Both the position numbers and the translations under genes were made by a program. Source: Petrotoga sp. 9PWA.NaAc.5.4 (GTDB lineage: Bacteria; Thermotogota; Thermotogae; Petrotogales; Petrotogaceae). From it: a DNA stretch of 64,000 bases. Every line of letters starts with the position of its first letter. Position 1 is the first letter of the stretch. The DNA lies in assembly GCF_002895485.1 (NCBI RefSeq), contig NZ_AZRK01000044.1, positions 124,001-188,000 of the forward strand. Reading direction: 5' to 3'. The notes below the pieces were generated by a model that saw only the letters and a program-made list of their open reading frames with translations, made no database searches and was not told the DNA's origin. Of the stretch, positions 45,997 through 55,333 are shown piece by piece.

Positions 45997-48900
45997 ATGC
46001 TAAAAAACATTACTAAAAAGAAAATCCAAAATGGTTTGAAAGAGGTAAAAAAACTCTCAGTTAAAGAAAGCTTTGAAATAGATACTCTTGAGTATTTTGA
46101 AGATGAAGAAAAAAGATTTAAACCTCAATTCAGTGAACAATTCTCTTGGAAAACTATAAAAGTTGGAGAACGTTGGGGTGGGTACGACAAGATATATTGG
46201 TTCAGAAAAACCGTTCAATTACCTAATGATTTCAAAGGTGAAAAACTTTTTTTGAAAATTAATTTGGAAAAGGATGGAGATTTAGATGTTGTTCCAAATT
46301 ATCCAGAATCGTTGTTATTTGTTAATGATAAATTTATTCAAGGAATAGATAAATATCATAAAGAAGCAATAATTTCCTCAGAAGTTGCCGAAGATGGGAA
46401 ATTAGAAATTTATATAAGATCTTGGACAGGTTTAAAAGGGGATTTGAGCTATACTTTAGCGGGATTAGAATTGTATATTATAGATGAATATTCACAAAAA
46501 TATTATTTTTTAGCCAAAAATATTCTAAACACATTAGAGGAACTCGATGAAAACAATATAGTGAATATTAAATTGTTTGATATTCTGAACAATTCATACA
46601 ATAAAATCAATTTCATCAAACCAAAATCGGATGAGTATTATAACTCAATAAAAGATAGTTACAATTACCTAAGAACAGAATTAGAGAAATTAGATAATTT
46701 TAAATTAGATACTCCAAAAGTGGTTTTAACAGGTCATTCCCATATTGATATGGCATGGCTTTGGAGAATAAAACATACAAGGGAAAAAGCGCAGCGTACT
46801 TTTTCAACAGTTTTAAACCTAATGAAAGAATATCCAGAATATACGTTTATGCATTCATCACCCGCACTGTATAAATTTTTGAAAGATGATTATCCAGAAT
46901 TATATGAAAAAGTAAAAGAAAAGATAAAAGAAGGAAGATGGGAAGCAACAGGAGGTATGTGGGTAGAATCTGATTCTAATATATCACCTGGTGAATTTCT
47001 AATAAGGCAGATTCTATTTGGTAAAAGATTTTTAAAAGAAGAGTTTGGTATAGATTCTAAAGTAATTTGGTTGCCAGATGCATTTGGATACACGTATTCA
47101 TTACCCCAGATAATAAAAAAATCTGGAATGAAGTACTTTGCAACAACAAAGATAAGTTGGAACGAAATTAACAGATTTCCCTACGATACATTTTGGTGGA
47201 AAGGGTTAGATGGAACAAAAATATTAGCTCATTTTATTACTACTCCTGATGAACACAATTATTTTTACACGTATAACGGTATGTTAGAACCTTTTACGGT
47301 GAAAGGTATATGGGATAATTACAAACAAAAAGATATAAACGAAGAATTACTTCTTGTATATGGTTGGGGAGATGGAGGAGGAGGTCCAACTTATGAGATG
47401 CTTGAAAACTACCGTGCCATAAAAGACATACCAGGACTTCCTACAGTAGAAACGGGAAAGGTAGAAGATTACTTTGATAGACTGGAAAAAAGAATAGTAG
47501 GTAAAAACGTCCCCTTGTGGGACAACGAACTATACTTTGAATTACATCGAGGTACGTACACTTCTCAAGCTTTCATAAAGAGGGAAAACAGAAAATCTGA
47601 AGTAGCTTATCACAACGCAGAGTTTTTAAATTCACTAGCTAAATCTTTACTCAGAGATTTTGAATATCCACAAAAGTCTTTAAACGAAGGATGGGAGTTG
47701 TTACTTTTAAACCAGTTTCACGATATACTTCCAGGTTCATCAATAAGGGAAGTGTATGAAGATGCTAGAAAAGATTACAAAAAGATAAAAGAAATAGCGA
47801 ACAAAGAGATTGAAAAAGCTGTTTCTATTATTTCAAAAGTCATAAAAACTGATGAAGATAGTGTTGTTGTTTTTAACACTTTGCCTTTTGAACGAAACGA
47901 GTTGATAGAAATAGAAGAAGGTAAAAATCTTTTAATAAAAAATATACCACCACTTGGGTACAAAGTTGTTAAAAAATCAAAATTAGATAAAGAGCAAGAA
48001 GAAAACATAATAGTAAAAGAAAATTATATAGAAAACAAATATTATACAATAGAATTCAACGAAGTTGGACAGATAAAAAGATTATACGATAAAGAAAACA
48101 AAAGAGAAGTATTAGAAGATGGGAAGTTTGGAAATGTTCTTCAAACTTTTGAAGATAAACCATATTTCTTTGATGCATGGGATATATCACCATACTTCAA
48201 AGAAAAGATGAAGGAAGTTAACGAATTAATTGAGGTTAAAGTACTGGAAAGTTCTTCATTAAAAGGTGTTTTGAAATTCAAATGGCGATTTTATGATTCA
48301 ACCATAGAACAAAAAGTCATCGTATACAATCATTCAAGAAGAATAGATTTTGAAACTCATATAGATTGGAAAGAGAAACAACTTTTACTAAAAGCAGCTT
48401 TTCCAGTAAATATAAGAAGTACAAAAGCAACTTACAACATACAGTTTGGTAACATAGAGAGAAGTGCGACGAACAACACAAGTTGGGATATAGCACAATT
48501 TGAAGTACCTGCACAAAAATGGGCTGATCTTTCTGAAGGAAATTATGGAGTGTCTTTATTGAATGATTCTAAATATGGTTATGATATAAAAGGCAATTTA
48601 ATGAGAATAACTCTTTTAAAGTCTCCTATAGAACCTGATGAAACAGCTGATAGAGGAGAACATACATTTACTTATTCGCTTTTACCCCACTTTGGGACAT
48701 GGAGAGATTCAGAAGTTATGAAAGAATCTTACCAACTTAATTATCCAATTATTGTTAAAAAGTCACAAAAAAATTCAGAAGGTAAACTCCCTAATAGATT
48801 TTCTTTTGCAATTATTGATGATCCATCAATAATAATCGAAACTATTAAAAAGTCGGAGGATGATGATTCGATAGTTATAAGGGTATATGAAAGCGAAGGG

Positions 48901-49065
48901 AATAGAAAAAACGGCGCTGAAATAATTTTCTTCAAAGAAATAAAGAAAGCATATGAAACTAACTTGATAGAAGAAGAGCCAAAAGAAATAAATATAATAA
49001 ACAAGAACTCTTTCAAATTTGATATTACTCCATATGAAATAAAAACTTTTAAGGTTTGTTTTTGA
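45997..49065 (+). CDS. Alpha-mannosidase, glycoside hydrolase family 38 (second)
   Basis: 1022 residues, no signal peptide. It carries an N-terminal beta-rich domain of about 240 residues before the catalytic domain, as in the Thermotoga and yeast-vacuolar-type enzymes. Motifs: LTGHSHIDMAWLWR (about 245), nucleophile Asp in IWLPDAFGYTYSLP (about 358), GWGDGGGGPTYEM and NQFHDILPGSSI (about 572). AGGAGGAAAC precedes the ATG. It is the last gene of the mannoside locus and is separated from the first mannosidase by a repeat and a gene stump, so it may have its own leader. Confidence 0.95.
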   Translation: MLKNITKKKIQNGLKEVKKLSVKESFEIDTLEYFEDEEKRFKPQFSEQFSWKTIKVGERWGGYDKIYWFRKTVQLPNDFKGEKLFLKINLEKDGDLDVVPNYPESLLFVNDKFIQGIDKYHKEAIISSEVAEDGKLEIYIRSWTGLKGDLSYTLAGLELYIIDEYSQKYYFLAKNILNTLEELDENNIVNIKLFDILNNSYNKINFIKPKSDEYYNSIKDSYNYLRTELEKLDNFKLDTPKVVLTGHSHIDMAWLWRIKHTREKAQRTFSTVLNLMKEYPEYTFMHSSPALYKFLKDDYPELYEKVKEKIKEGRWEATGGMWVESDSNISPGEFLIRQILFGKRFLKEEFGIDSKVIWLPDAFGYTYSLPQIIKKSGMKYFATTKISWNEINRFPYDTFWWKGLDGTKILAHFITTPDEHNYFYTYNGMLEPFTVKGIWDNYKQKDINEELLLVYGWGDGGGGPTYEMLENYRAIKDIPGLPTVETGKVEDYFDRLEKRIVGKNVPLWDNELYFELHRGTYTSQAFIKRENRKSEVAYHNAEFLNSLAKSLLRDFEYPQKSLNEGWELLLLNQFHDILPGSSIREVYEDARKDYKKIKEIANKEIEKAVSIISKVIKTDEDSVVVFNTLPFERNELIEIEEGKNLLIKNIPPLGYKVVKKSKLDKEQEENIIVKENYIENKYYTIEFNEVGQIKRLYDKENKREVLEDGKFGNVLQTFEDKPYFFDAWDISPYFKEKMKEVNELIEVKVLESSSLKGVLKFKWRFYDSTIEQKVIVYNHSRRIDFETHIDWKEKQLLLKAAFPVNIRSTKATYNIQFGNIERSATNNTSWDIAQFEVPAQKWADLSEGNYGVSLLNDSKYGYDIKGNLMRITLLKSPIEPDETADRGEHTFTYSLLPHFGTWRDSEVMKESYQLNYPIIVKKSQKNSEGKLPNRFSFAIIDDPSIIIETIKKSEDDDSIVIRVYESEGNRKNGAEIIFFKEIKKAYETNLIEEEPKEINIINKNSFKFDITPYEIKTFKVCF

Positions 49066-49070
49066 ATTAA

Positions 49071-49094
49071 AAAGGGTGGAGAAATCCACCCTTT
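49071..49094. terminator. Terminator between the mannoside locus and the hydrogenase operon
   Basis: AAAGGGTGGA and TCCACCCTTT form a perfect 10-bp stem with a GAAA loop, followed by TATTTTA. It lies between convergent genes and can serve both. Confidence 0.85.
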
Positions 49095-49097
49095 ATT

Positions 49098-50834
49098 TTA
49101 TAGCCACTCTCTTTCTAAATATTTAGTGTGCAACAAGTGATGTGCTTTTTCACTACCTGGTTTTTCTAGATATTCGTTGTAAAGTCTAACAATCGATGGA
49201 TTTTCGTGAGATTTTCTAATCAATTTTGTTCTATCAATTACATTTAATGCGTCTATACGTTTTTTGATTATGGTGAAGTTCCCATGATGATAAGGTTGTC
49301 CCCCTCCACCAACGCATCCTCCAGGGCAAGCCATGATTTCTATTAAGTGAAGTTGAATCTTTCCATTTCTAATATCTTCTAAAAGTTTGCGAGCATTGCC
49401 TAAACCATAAGCAACACCTACTCTAATAATCTTTCCATTGATTTCAATTTCTGCGACTCTTGTAGATTCATAACCATGTAAAGCAGTGAATTCAACAGCT
49501 TTTAATTCTTTACCGGTGATCCATTCATAAGCAGTTCTTAAGGCTGCTTCAGCTACTCCCCCTGTTCTACCAAATATTGCAGCAGCTCCTGTTGATTCTC
49601 CTAATGGGCTATCGTATTCCATTTCTTGAACTGCTTTGAAATTAAACCCGGCTTCTTTTATCATTTTTGCTAATTCTCTGGTGGTTAATACATAATCTAC
49701 ATCTTTGTAGTCGGGACTAGAATTTATCTCATCTCTTGCTGATTCATATTTTTTTGCCAAACAAGGCATAATAGAAACAACGGTCATATCTTTTGGATCG
49801 ATATTCTTTTTTTGAGCATAATAACTCTTTGCTATAGCGCCAAACATTTGTTGTGGAGACTTAGCGGAAGAAGGCATCTCAATCAAATCTGGAAATTGAT
49901 GTTCAAGAAACTTAACCCATCCTGGACAACAAGATGTTAACATAGGCATAAAACCACCAGTTTCTAACCTTTCTTTAAATTCAGTAGCTTCTTCCATTAT
50001 GGTTAAATCGGCGCCAAAATTTGTATCAAATACCGCATCAAAACCCATCAATTTTAAAATTCCCACTAATTTACCAGTAGAAATAGTTCCGGGTTCATAT
50101 CCAAATTCTTCTGCTAAAGCAACTCTTACAGCTGGAGCGGTTTGCACGACAACGTGCTTTTTCTCATCTTCAAGCTCTTTCCATACTTCGTCTATATAAG
50201 ATCTCTCAACTAAAGCACCTGTGGGGCAAACTGCCACACATTGGCCGCAGAATGTGCATGCAGTTTCTTCAAGCGGTAAATCAAATGTTGGTTTAATAAC
50301 CGCATTAAATCCTCTGTCCATAGCAGATAATACTCCAACAGTCTGAAACTTATTACACATAGTTTCACATTTTCTACACATGATGCATTTATTCGGATCC
50401 CTTATAATAGCTGCTGAAATATCTTCTTTATAATCGGAAGTTTTTCCAAAAAAAGGATTTTTAACAATATTGAGTTCAGACGCTATTCTTTGAAGATCAC
50501 ATTCCCCATTTTTTGAACATTTTAAACAATCTTGAGGATGATCAGATAATAACAGTTGAACAGCCGTTCTTCTTGCTTCCACAGCCTTCCGTGAATGTGT
50601 TCGAATTTTTAAACCTTCAGATACAGGTGTTGTACACGCTGGAGCAAGTGTTCTTCTCCCCTCTATTTCTACCATGCATACTCTACATGAAGAAGGCTTG
50701 TTTTCTATATTAATATCCTTCAAATTCATATAACACAAAGTTGGAATATATCCTCCAAATTTTTGTACTGCCATTAAAACCGTGTCGTTTTCAGATGCTT
50801 CAAATTCATTATCATTTATATAAATTTTTGGCAT
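49098..50834 (-). CDS. hydA: [FeFe]-hydrogenase catalytic subunit HydA
   Basis: 578 residues. N-terminal [2Fe-2S] plant-type domain (CYMNL ... SCRVCMVEIEG), a His-ligated cluster segment (DHPQDCLKCSKNGEC), two [4Fe-4S] clusters (CIMCRKCETMCNK and CTFCGQCVAVCPTGA) and the H-cluster domain with L1 TSCCPGWVKF (about 300), L2 MPCLAKKYE (about 354) and L3 MACPGGCVGGGGQPY (about 500). It lacks the extra C-terminal [2Fe-2S] domain of the 645-residue Thermotoga maritima HydA. With the NuoF- and NuoE-like genes upstream it forms a probably bifurcating NADH/ferredoxin hydrogenase. Confidence 0.95.
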   Translation of the reverse strand: MPKIYINDNEFEASENDTVLMAVQKFGGYIPTLCYMNLKDINIENKPSSCRVCMVEIEGRRTLAPACTTPVSEGLKIRTHSRKAVEARRTAVQLLLSDHPQDCLKCSKNGECDLQRIASELNIVKNPFFGKTSDYKEDISAAIIRDPNKCIMCRKCETMCNKFQTVGVLSAMDRGFNAVIKPTFDLPLEETACTFCGQCVAVCPTGALVERSYIDEVWKELEDEKKHVVVQTAPAVRVALAEEFGYEPGTISTGKLVGILKLMGFDAVFDTNFGADLTIMEEATEFKERLETGGFMPMLTSCCPGWVKFLEHQFPDLIEMPSSAKSPQQMFGAIAKSYYAQKKNIDPKDMTVVSIMPCLAKKYESARDEINSSPDYKDVDYVLTTRELAKMIKEAGFNFKAVQEMEYDSPLGESTGAAAIFGRTGGVAEAALRTAYEWITGKELKAVEFTALHGYESTRVAEIEINGKIIRVGVAYGLGNARKLLEDIRNGKIQLHLIEIMACPGGCVGGGGQPYHHGNFTIIKKRIDALNVIDRTKLIRKSHENPSIVRLYNEYLEKPGSEKAHHLLHTKYLEREWL

Positions 50835-50847
50835 TAATTATTCCCTC

Positions 50848-52305
50848 CTAAACTATATTGATAGCGTTAAATCTGCAAGTTGAATAACAAGAACCACATT
50901 TAATACATTTTTCTTGGTTAATAAAGTGTGGCTTTCTTAATTCGCCTTCTATCGCCTCTGTCGGACATACCCTAGCACATGCAGTACATCCAGTACATAC
51001 ATCAGGGATTATTTCATATTTTATTAAATTCTTGCAGACTCCTGCTGGACAGTCTCTATCTAAAATATGAGCACGATATTCATCTGCAAAATAAGTATAT
51101 GTCGAAATAATTGGATTTGGAGACGTCTGTCCTAATCCGCAAAGTGAGGCATTCTTTACAACGTTAGCCAAGGAAATCATCCTGTCTAAGTCTTCCAACT
51201 CAGCATTCCCCGAAGTAATCTTTTCTAAAATTTCTAAAAGCCTTACATTACCAATACGGCAAGTTGTACATTTACCGCAAGATTCGTCAACAGAAAATTG
51301 AAGATAAAATTTTGCTACGTCTACCATACAAGTATATTCATCCATGACTATCATACCGCCAGAACCCATCATGGAACCCAACTTTTGAAGACTATCGTAA
51401 TCTATAGGAGTATCTAAATATTCAGCTGGTATACAACCACCAGATGGGCCGCCAGTTTGCACAGCTTTGAATTTTTTATCTTCTTTTATACCCCCACCTA
51501 TGTCATAAATAATTTCTCTTAACGTTGTTCCCATAGGGACTTCTACTAAACCGACATTTTTAACGTCTCCGGCTAATGCAAATACCTTAGTACCGGAAGA
51601 AGTTTCTGTACCAAATTGTCGGAACCATTCAGCACCGTTAAGTACGATAGGAGGAATATTAGCAAGTGTTTCTACATTATTTATTAGAGTAGGTTTTCCC
51701 CATAACCCTTTGTTTGCAGGAAAGGGTGGTTTATTTGTAGGTTCACCTCTTGATCCTTCTATGGAATGAATTAAAGCAGTTTCTTCACCACATACAAAAG
51801 CCCCAGCACCAAGCCTGATTTCTATATTAAAAGAAAAATTAGTGCCCAATATATTCTCCCCTAAAAAACCATATTCTTCTGCTTGAGCAATAGCTGTTTT
51901 CAATCTTGAAACAGCGAGAGGATATTCTGCTCTGATATATATAATTCCCTTTTTTGCACCAATTACGTAAGCTGCTATAGTCATTCCTTCTAAAACAGAA
52001 TGAGGATCTCCTTCAAGTACTGATCTATCCATAAAGGCTCCTGGATCTCCTTCGTCTGCATTACATATTACATATTTTTCATCACCTTTAGCTTGCATTG
52101 TGAATTTCCATTTTAATCCTGTAGGAAATCCACCGCCTCCACGTCCTCTCAAATTGGAAGACATAACGGTTTCCAATATATCTTCTCTCCGTGACTCTAA
52201 TGCTTTGGCAAGGGCTAAATAGCCATCGTTTTTTAAATAATCTTCAATTTTTTCTGGATCAATGTTTCCAGCATTTCGTAAAACAATTCTAACCTGCTCG
52301 GCCAT
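50848..52305 (-). CDS. hydB: Hydrogenase NADH-binding subunit HydB (NuoF-like)
   Basis: 485 residues: NADH/FMN-binding Rossmann part ([18 protein letters not shown] and [18 protein letters not shown]), the [4Fe-4S] motif [11 protein letters not shown], and a C-terminal ferredoxin with [12 protein letters not shown] and [12 protein letters not shown]. The N-terminal [2Fe-2S] domain found in the 626-residue T. maritima HydB is encoded separately just upstream. The ATG shares its A with the TAA of that gene. Confidence 0.95.
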   Translation of the reverse strand: MAEQVRIVLRNAGNIDPEKIEDYLKNDGYLALAKALESRREDILETVMSSNLRGRGGGGFPTGLKWKFTMQAKGDEKYVICNADEGDPGAFMDRSVLEGDPHSVLEGMTIAAYVIGAKKGIIYIRAEYPLAVSRLKTAIAQAEEYGFLGENILGTNFSFNIEIRLGAGAFVCGEETALIHSIEGSRGEPTNKPPFPANKGLWGKPTLINNVETLANIPPIVLNGAEWFRQFGTETSSGTKVFALAGDVKNVGLVEVPMGTTLREIIYDIGGGIKEDKKFKAVQTGGPSGGCIPAEYLDTPIDYDSLQKLGSMMGSGGMIVMDEYTCMVDVAKFYLQFSVDESCGKCTTCRIGNVRLLEILEKITSGNAELEDLDRMISLANVVKNASLCGLGQTSPNPIISTYTYFADEYRAHILDRDCPAGVCKNLIKYEIIPDVCTGCTACARVCPTEAIEGELRKPHFINQEKCIKCGSCYSTCRFNAINIV

Positions 52306-52694
52306 TATCTTCCCTCCAATTGAAGAGCATTTTTATGTGTTTCTTTTATTACCAAATCTTCTAATATTTTCCCTTCTATTAGATGAGTTTTTACTAAATC
52401 ATTAACTTTTTTTTCAGTCACATTCCCGTATAGAATTGGTTTTTTACCTGGTTCGTCAATTTCTACAGTTGGCTCTGCGTAACAATATCCAAGACATCCC
52501 GTTTTTATAACTTTTACGTTTGATAGTTTTTTCTCTTGTATTATTTTTAAAAGTTCGTTGTAAGTGTCTTCGGCACCAGAAGAAACTCCACATGTTCCTA
52601 AGGCAACTTTTAAATAAATGCTTTCCTTGTCTTTTTTTTCTTTTAATTCCTTAATTAATTTTCTTAATTCATCTGTGTTTTTCAACTTAGGCAT
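52305..52694 (-). CDS. [2Fe-2S] thioredoxin-like ferredoxin, split-off N-terminal part of HydB
   Basis: 129 residues with the thioredoxin-like [2Fe-2S] fold: [18 protein letters not shown] and [18 protein letters not shown] hold the conserved cysteines. In T. maritima this domain is the start of HydB; here it ends with a TAA that overlaps the hydB ATG by one base. The combined length (614) matches the fused form. TAGGAGGAAT precedes the ATG, and a repeat element lies 34 nt upstream. Confidence 0.9.
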   Translation of the reverse strand: MPKLKNTDELRKLIKELKEKKDKESIYLKVALGTCGVSSGAEDTYNELLKIIQEKKLSNVKVIKTGCLGYCYAEPTVEIDEPGKKPILYGNVTEKKVNDLVKTHLIEGKILEDLVIKETHKNALQLEGR

Positions 52695-52727
52695 AATATA
52701 TTCCTCCTAAATTATTTGTATTTACTC

Positions 52728-52928
52728 ACTTTAGAAATTATGAAACTCAGATTCTATAAATGTTTTGAACTTTAGTTTCTCCAAAAATACATCCCCATTT
52801 CTAATTTTCACTAATTCTTAACTTTTTTAACTTTTTCGGTATTTATACCGAAGGAAGGGGAGAGGGCTCCGCCCTGGACCCATTTTAAATTCAAATGCTT
52901 ATTTTTAGAAACGCTTCATTTCTAAAGT
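52728..52928 (-). repeat. Leader repeat element inside the hydrogenase operon, 201 bp
   Basis: The best-preserved copy: perfect ACTTTAGAAAT (52728-52738) and ATTTCTAAAGT (52918-52928) ends, stem TTCGGTA/TACCGAA at 52835-52852, and stem AGGGC/GCCCT at 52863-52875. It interrupts the gap between hydC and the [2Fe-2S] gene, which would otherwise be about 95 bp. Confidence 0.9.
52731..52784 (-). other. Short open frame inside the repeat (17 codons)
   Basis: TTG at 52784 with GGGGATG upstream reads MEKLKFKTFIESEFHNF and stops in the repeat end. It matches the frame at 45818 in length and most residues. Translation is unproven. Confidence 0.25.
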
Positions 52929-52990
52929 TCTATATTTGTATTTTACCAAACCAAACCGATATAATTCGAGAGTTTGCAAAAGTAAAATCT

Positions 52991-53500
52991 TTAAGCTTGC
53001 TTTTCTTTTGTTTTATATTCTCTAATTATTCTTAGCACATCAGTTGTTTTTAATCTACCGTAGACCTTTTCACCGATCTTTACTACAGGAGCTAATCCAC
53101 ATGCTCCCAAGCATCTAACCGGATGAATAGAAAATAATCCATCTTCTGTTACTTCTTCTTCTCCAATATTCAAAATTTTCTTGAATTCATCCAATATTTG
53201 ATTGGCTCCCCCTACATAACAAGCAGTTCCTAAACAAATACTTATAGGATATTTACCTTTTGGCTTTGTAGAAAAGAAGTTGTAGAAGGTAACTACGCCA
53301 TATACTTCTGAAGCAGGTAGCCTCAACTTTGCAGCAACCATTTTTTGTACTTCCAGCGGGATATATCCTAAAGTTTCCTGAACTTTATGCAACACTTCTA
53401 TAAGATAACTTCTACGTTTTTGTTCGGAATTTTCATTCAAATCTAGGGAATCAAGAAATTCATTTATTTTGGTTAATTTTGAATCAAGAATATCTTCCAT
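52991..53500 (-). CDS. hydC: Hydrogenase subunit HydC (NuoE-like [2Fe-2S] protein)
   Basis: About 169 residues: helical N-terminus and a thioredoxin-like [2Fe-2S] domain with CLGTACYVGGANQI and RCLGACGLAPVVKIGEKVYG. It transfers electrons between HydB and HydA in the trimer. A frame open to 53536 is ignored because GAAGGGAGGAC precedes the ATG at 53500. Gene order hydC-hydB-hydA is as in Thermotoga, but with a repeat inserted after hydC. Confidence 0.94.
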   Translation of the reverse strand: MEDILDSKLTKINEFLDSLDLNENSEQKRRSYLIEVLHKVQETLGYIPLEVQKMVAAKLRLPASEVYGVVTFYNFFSTKPKGKYPISICLGTACYVGGANQILDEFKKILNIGEEEVTEDGLFSIHPVRCLGACGLAPVVKIGEKVYGRLKTTDVLRIIREYKTKEKQA

Positions 53501-53534
53501 TTTTAACGTCCTCCCTTCCATAGTTAATATACTC

Positions 53535-53940
53535 ACTTTAGAAATTATGAAATTCAGATTCTATCTTAGTTTTTTCAAAAATACTTCCTAAACGCTAATT
53601 CTTAAAAAATATGAATTTCTTTGACTTCTTCTCTACGTATAGCTAAGGAGAGGGGGAAGGGCTCTGCCCTGGACCCATTTAAATTCAAAAGCTCATTTTT
53701 AGAAAATCATTATTTCTAAAGTTCCCATTTAATTCTTTTAACTTCTTGGCTACGCGCAACTAAAAAGAAAGAAGAGGGCTCTGCCCTGGACCCATTTAAA
53801 TTCAAAAGCTCATTTTTAGAAAATCATTATTTCTAAAGTTTCAATTTAATTCTTTTAACTTCTTGGCTACGCACAACTAAAAAGAGAGAAGAAGGCTCTG
53901 CCCTGGACCCATTTAAATTTAAAAGATTATTTTCTAAAAT
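53535..53940 (-). repeat. Leader repeat array, three units
   Basis: Units at 53535-53722, 53723-53839 (117 bp) and 53840-53940, each with GGCTCTGCCC-type cores and TTTCTAAAGT-type ends. The gene-proximal end starts 35 nt before hydC. From 53941 to 54084 only AT-rich sequence is seen. Confidence 0.85.
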
Positions 53941-54089
53941 CCCCAATAGTTAAAAAATTCACAGATATACCATAACCATCTTTCTTTTTCATCTTATTAT
54001 ATCATATGTAAAAACAAAAACATTTAAAAACAATTAAAATGCTTGTTTCTTTTTTCACAAAATGTAACTAAATTTATCGGCATTAAAAA

Positions 54090-54105
54090 AGGGGCGAGAG
54101 CCCCT
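54090..54105 (-). terminator. Terminator of the dehydrogenase gene
   Basis: AGGGGC and GCCCCT form a 6-bp stem with a GAGA loop (minus-strand reading), followed on that strand by a T6 run, 8 nt after the stop codon. Confidence 0.85.
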
Positions 54106-54112
54106 ATTAATT

Positions 54113-55258
54113 TTAAAATTCTATCCATGTACAATTTTTATTCGCACTTTCCAAACATTTTTCAATAAATTTCATTCCAATCACTCCCTGTTCAACTGTA
54201 GGAAAGTCTAAATCTTCTTGGGTTAATATTTCACCTTTTTTTCTTTTGATAATTGCGTTTATAAACTTTTCATAAATTCTTGCAAAAGCCTCTATGTAAC
54301 CTTCTTGATGGCCACCAGGAGTAACATAATCTTGTTTTATGTATTCACTAATTTCTTTACTACCTCTTGACAATCTCAAAAAAGGATGGTCAATAGTAGA
54401 AATTTTTAAATAATTAGCTTGTTCTTGCGACCATTCAATAGAACCTTTAGTTCCGTATATACCAAAGTTTAAATTGTTTTCGTGTCCTATTGCAATTTGG
54501 GAAGTCCAGTATATACCTTCAGCTCCATTATCAAAATTCACTAATATGGAGGCATTATCATCCAGTTTATTTTTTTCTATGAACTTATCCATTCTTGCAC
54601 ACAATGATTTTATCTTCAAACCTGTTATAAAAGATACTAAATTTTCAACATGAACTCCTATATCAGCTACACAGTTTGACAATCCTGAAAATTTAGGATC
54701 AGAACGCCATTCATGTCGAGGGATTTTACCCTCAAAAGGAACTTTAGCCATCCAATCACTTATGTACTGTGCATTTACAAACCTGATATCTCCTATTTTT
54801 CCGCTTCTTACTAAATCTCTTGCAAATCTTACCATAGAATAACCGGTATAGGAGTAAGCTACCGCAAATATGAGTTTATTATTTTTAGCTATGTTACTTA
54901 ACTCATTTGCTTGATCTAAAGTTACAGTTAAGGGTTTTTCACACATTACATTTATGCCACTTTCCAAAAATTTTTTTGCTATTTCGTAATGTGATACATT
55001 AGGAGTAACTATAGAAACAAAATCTATTTTATCAGGTCTTTTAGATTCTTCTTCAGCCATTTCTTCGTAGTTTCTGTAAAGCCTTTTTTCTTCCAATTTC
55101 AGTTCTTTGCCAGTGATCAAAGTATTTTTAAAATCTCTGGAAAACGCACCACACACTAATTCAGCGTTATTGTGCAAATTAATTGCTTTTCTATGAACTA
55201 TACCTATTTGAGAATTTTTTCCGCCTCCAACCATACCGTAAGTCAATTTTTTACTCAT
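54113..55258 (-). CDS. Gfo/Idh/MocA-family sugar dehydrogenase
   Basis: 381 residues. A Rossmann NAD(P) domain starts MVGGGKNSQIGIVHR, and the catalytic Lys lies in VMCEKPLTV (about residue 99), followed by the alpha/beta substrate domain with GVHVENLVSF (His about 204). It oxidises or reduces a sugar or inositol-type alcohol; the exact substrate is unknown. AAAGGGGG precedes the ATG. It is 75 nt downstream of the esterase gene on the same strand and probably co-transcribed. Confidence 0.92.
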   Translation of the reverse strand: MSKKLTYGMVGGGKNSQIGIVHRKAINLHNNAELVCGAFSRDFKNTLITGKELKLEEKRLYRNYEEMAEEESKRPDKIDFVSIVTPNVSHYEIAKKFLESGINVMCEKPLTVTLDQANELSNIAKNNKLIFAVAYSYTGYSMVRFARDLVRSGKIGDIRFVNAQYISDWMAKVPFEGKIPRHEWRSDPKFSGLSNCVADIGVHVENLVSFITGLKIKSLCARMDKFIEKNKLDDNASILVNFDNGAEGIYWTSQIAIGHENNLNFGIYGTKGSIEWSQEQANYLKISTIDHPFLRLSRGSKEISEYIKQDYVTPGGHQEGYIEAFARIYEKFINAIIKRKKGEILTQEDLDFPTVEQGVIGMKFIEKCLESANKNCTWIEF

Positions 55259-55333
55259 ATTTTAAACCCCCTTTTACTTTTATAAATAAGTACTCTTATT
55301 CCAAAAAACTTCTTTTTTAAATTATCAAACTTT

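Noticed and set aside
48741-49089. Minus-strand open frames opposite the end of mannosidase 2
   Set aside because: Phe/Ile-rich antisense shadows without ribosome binding sites; the terminator at 49071 overlaps the start of one.
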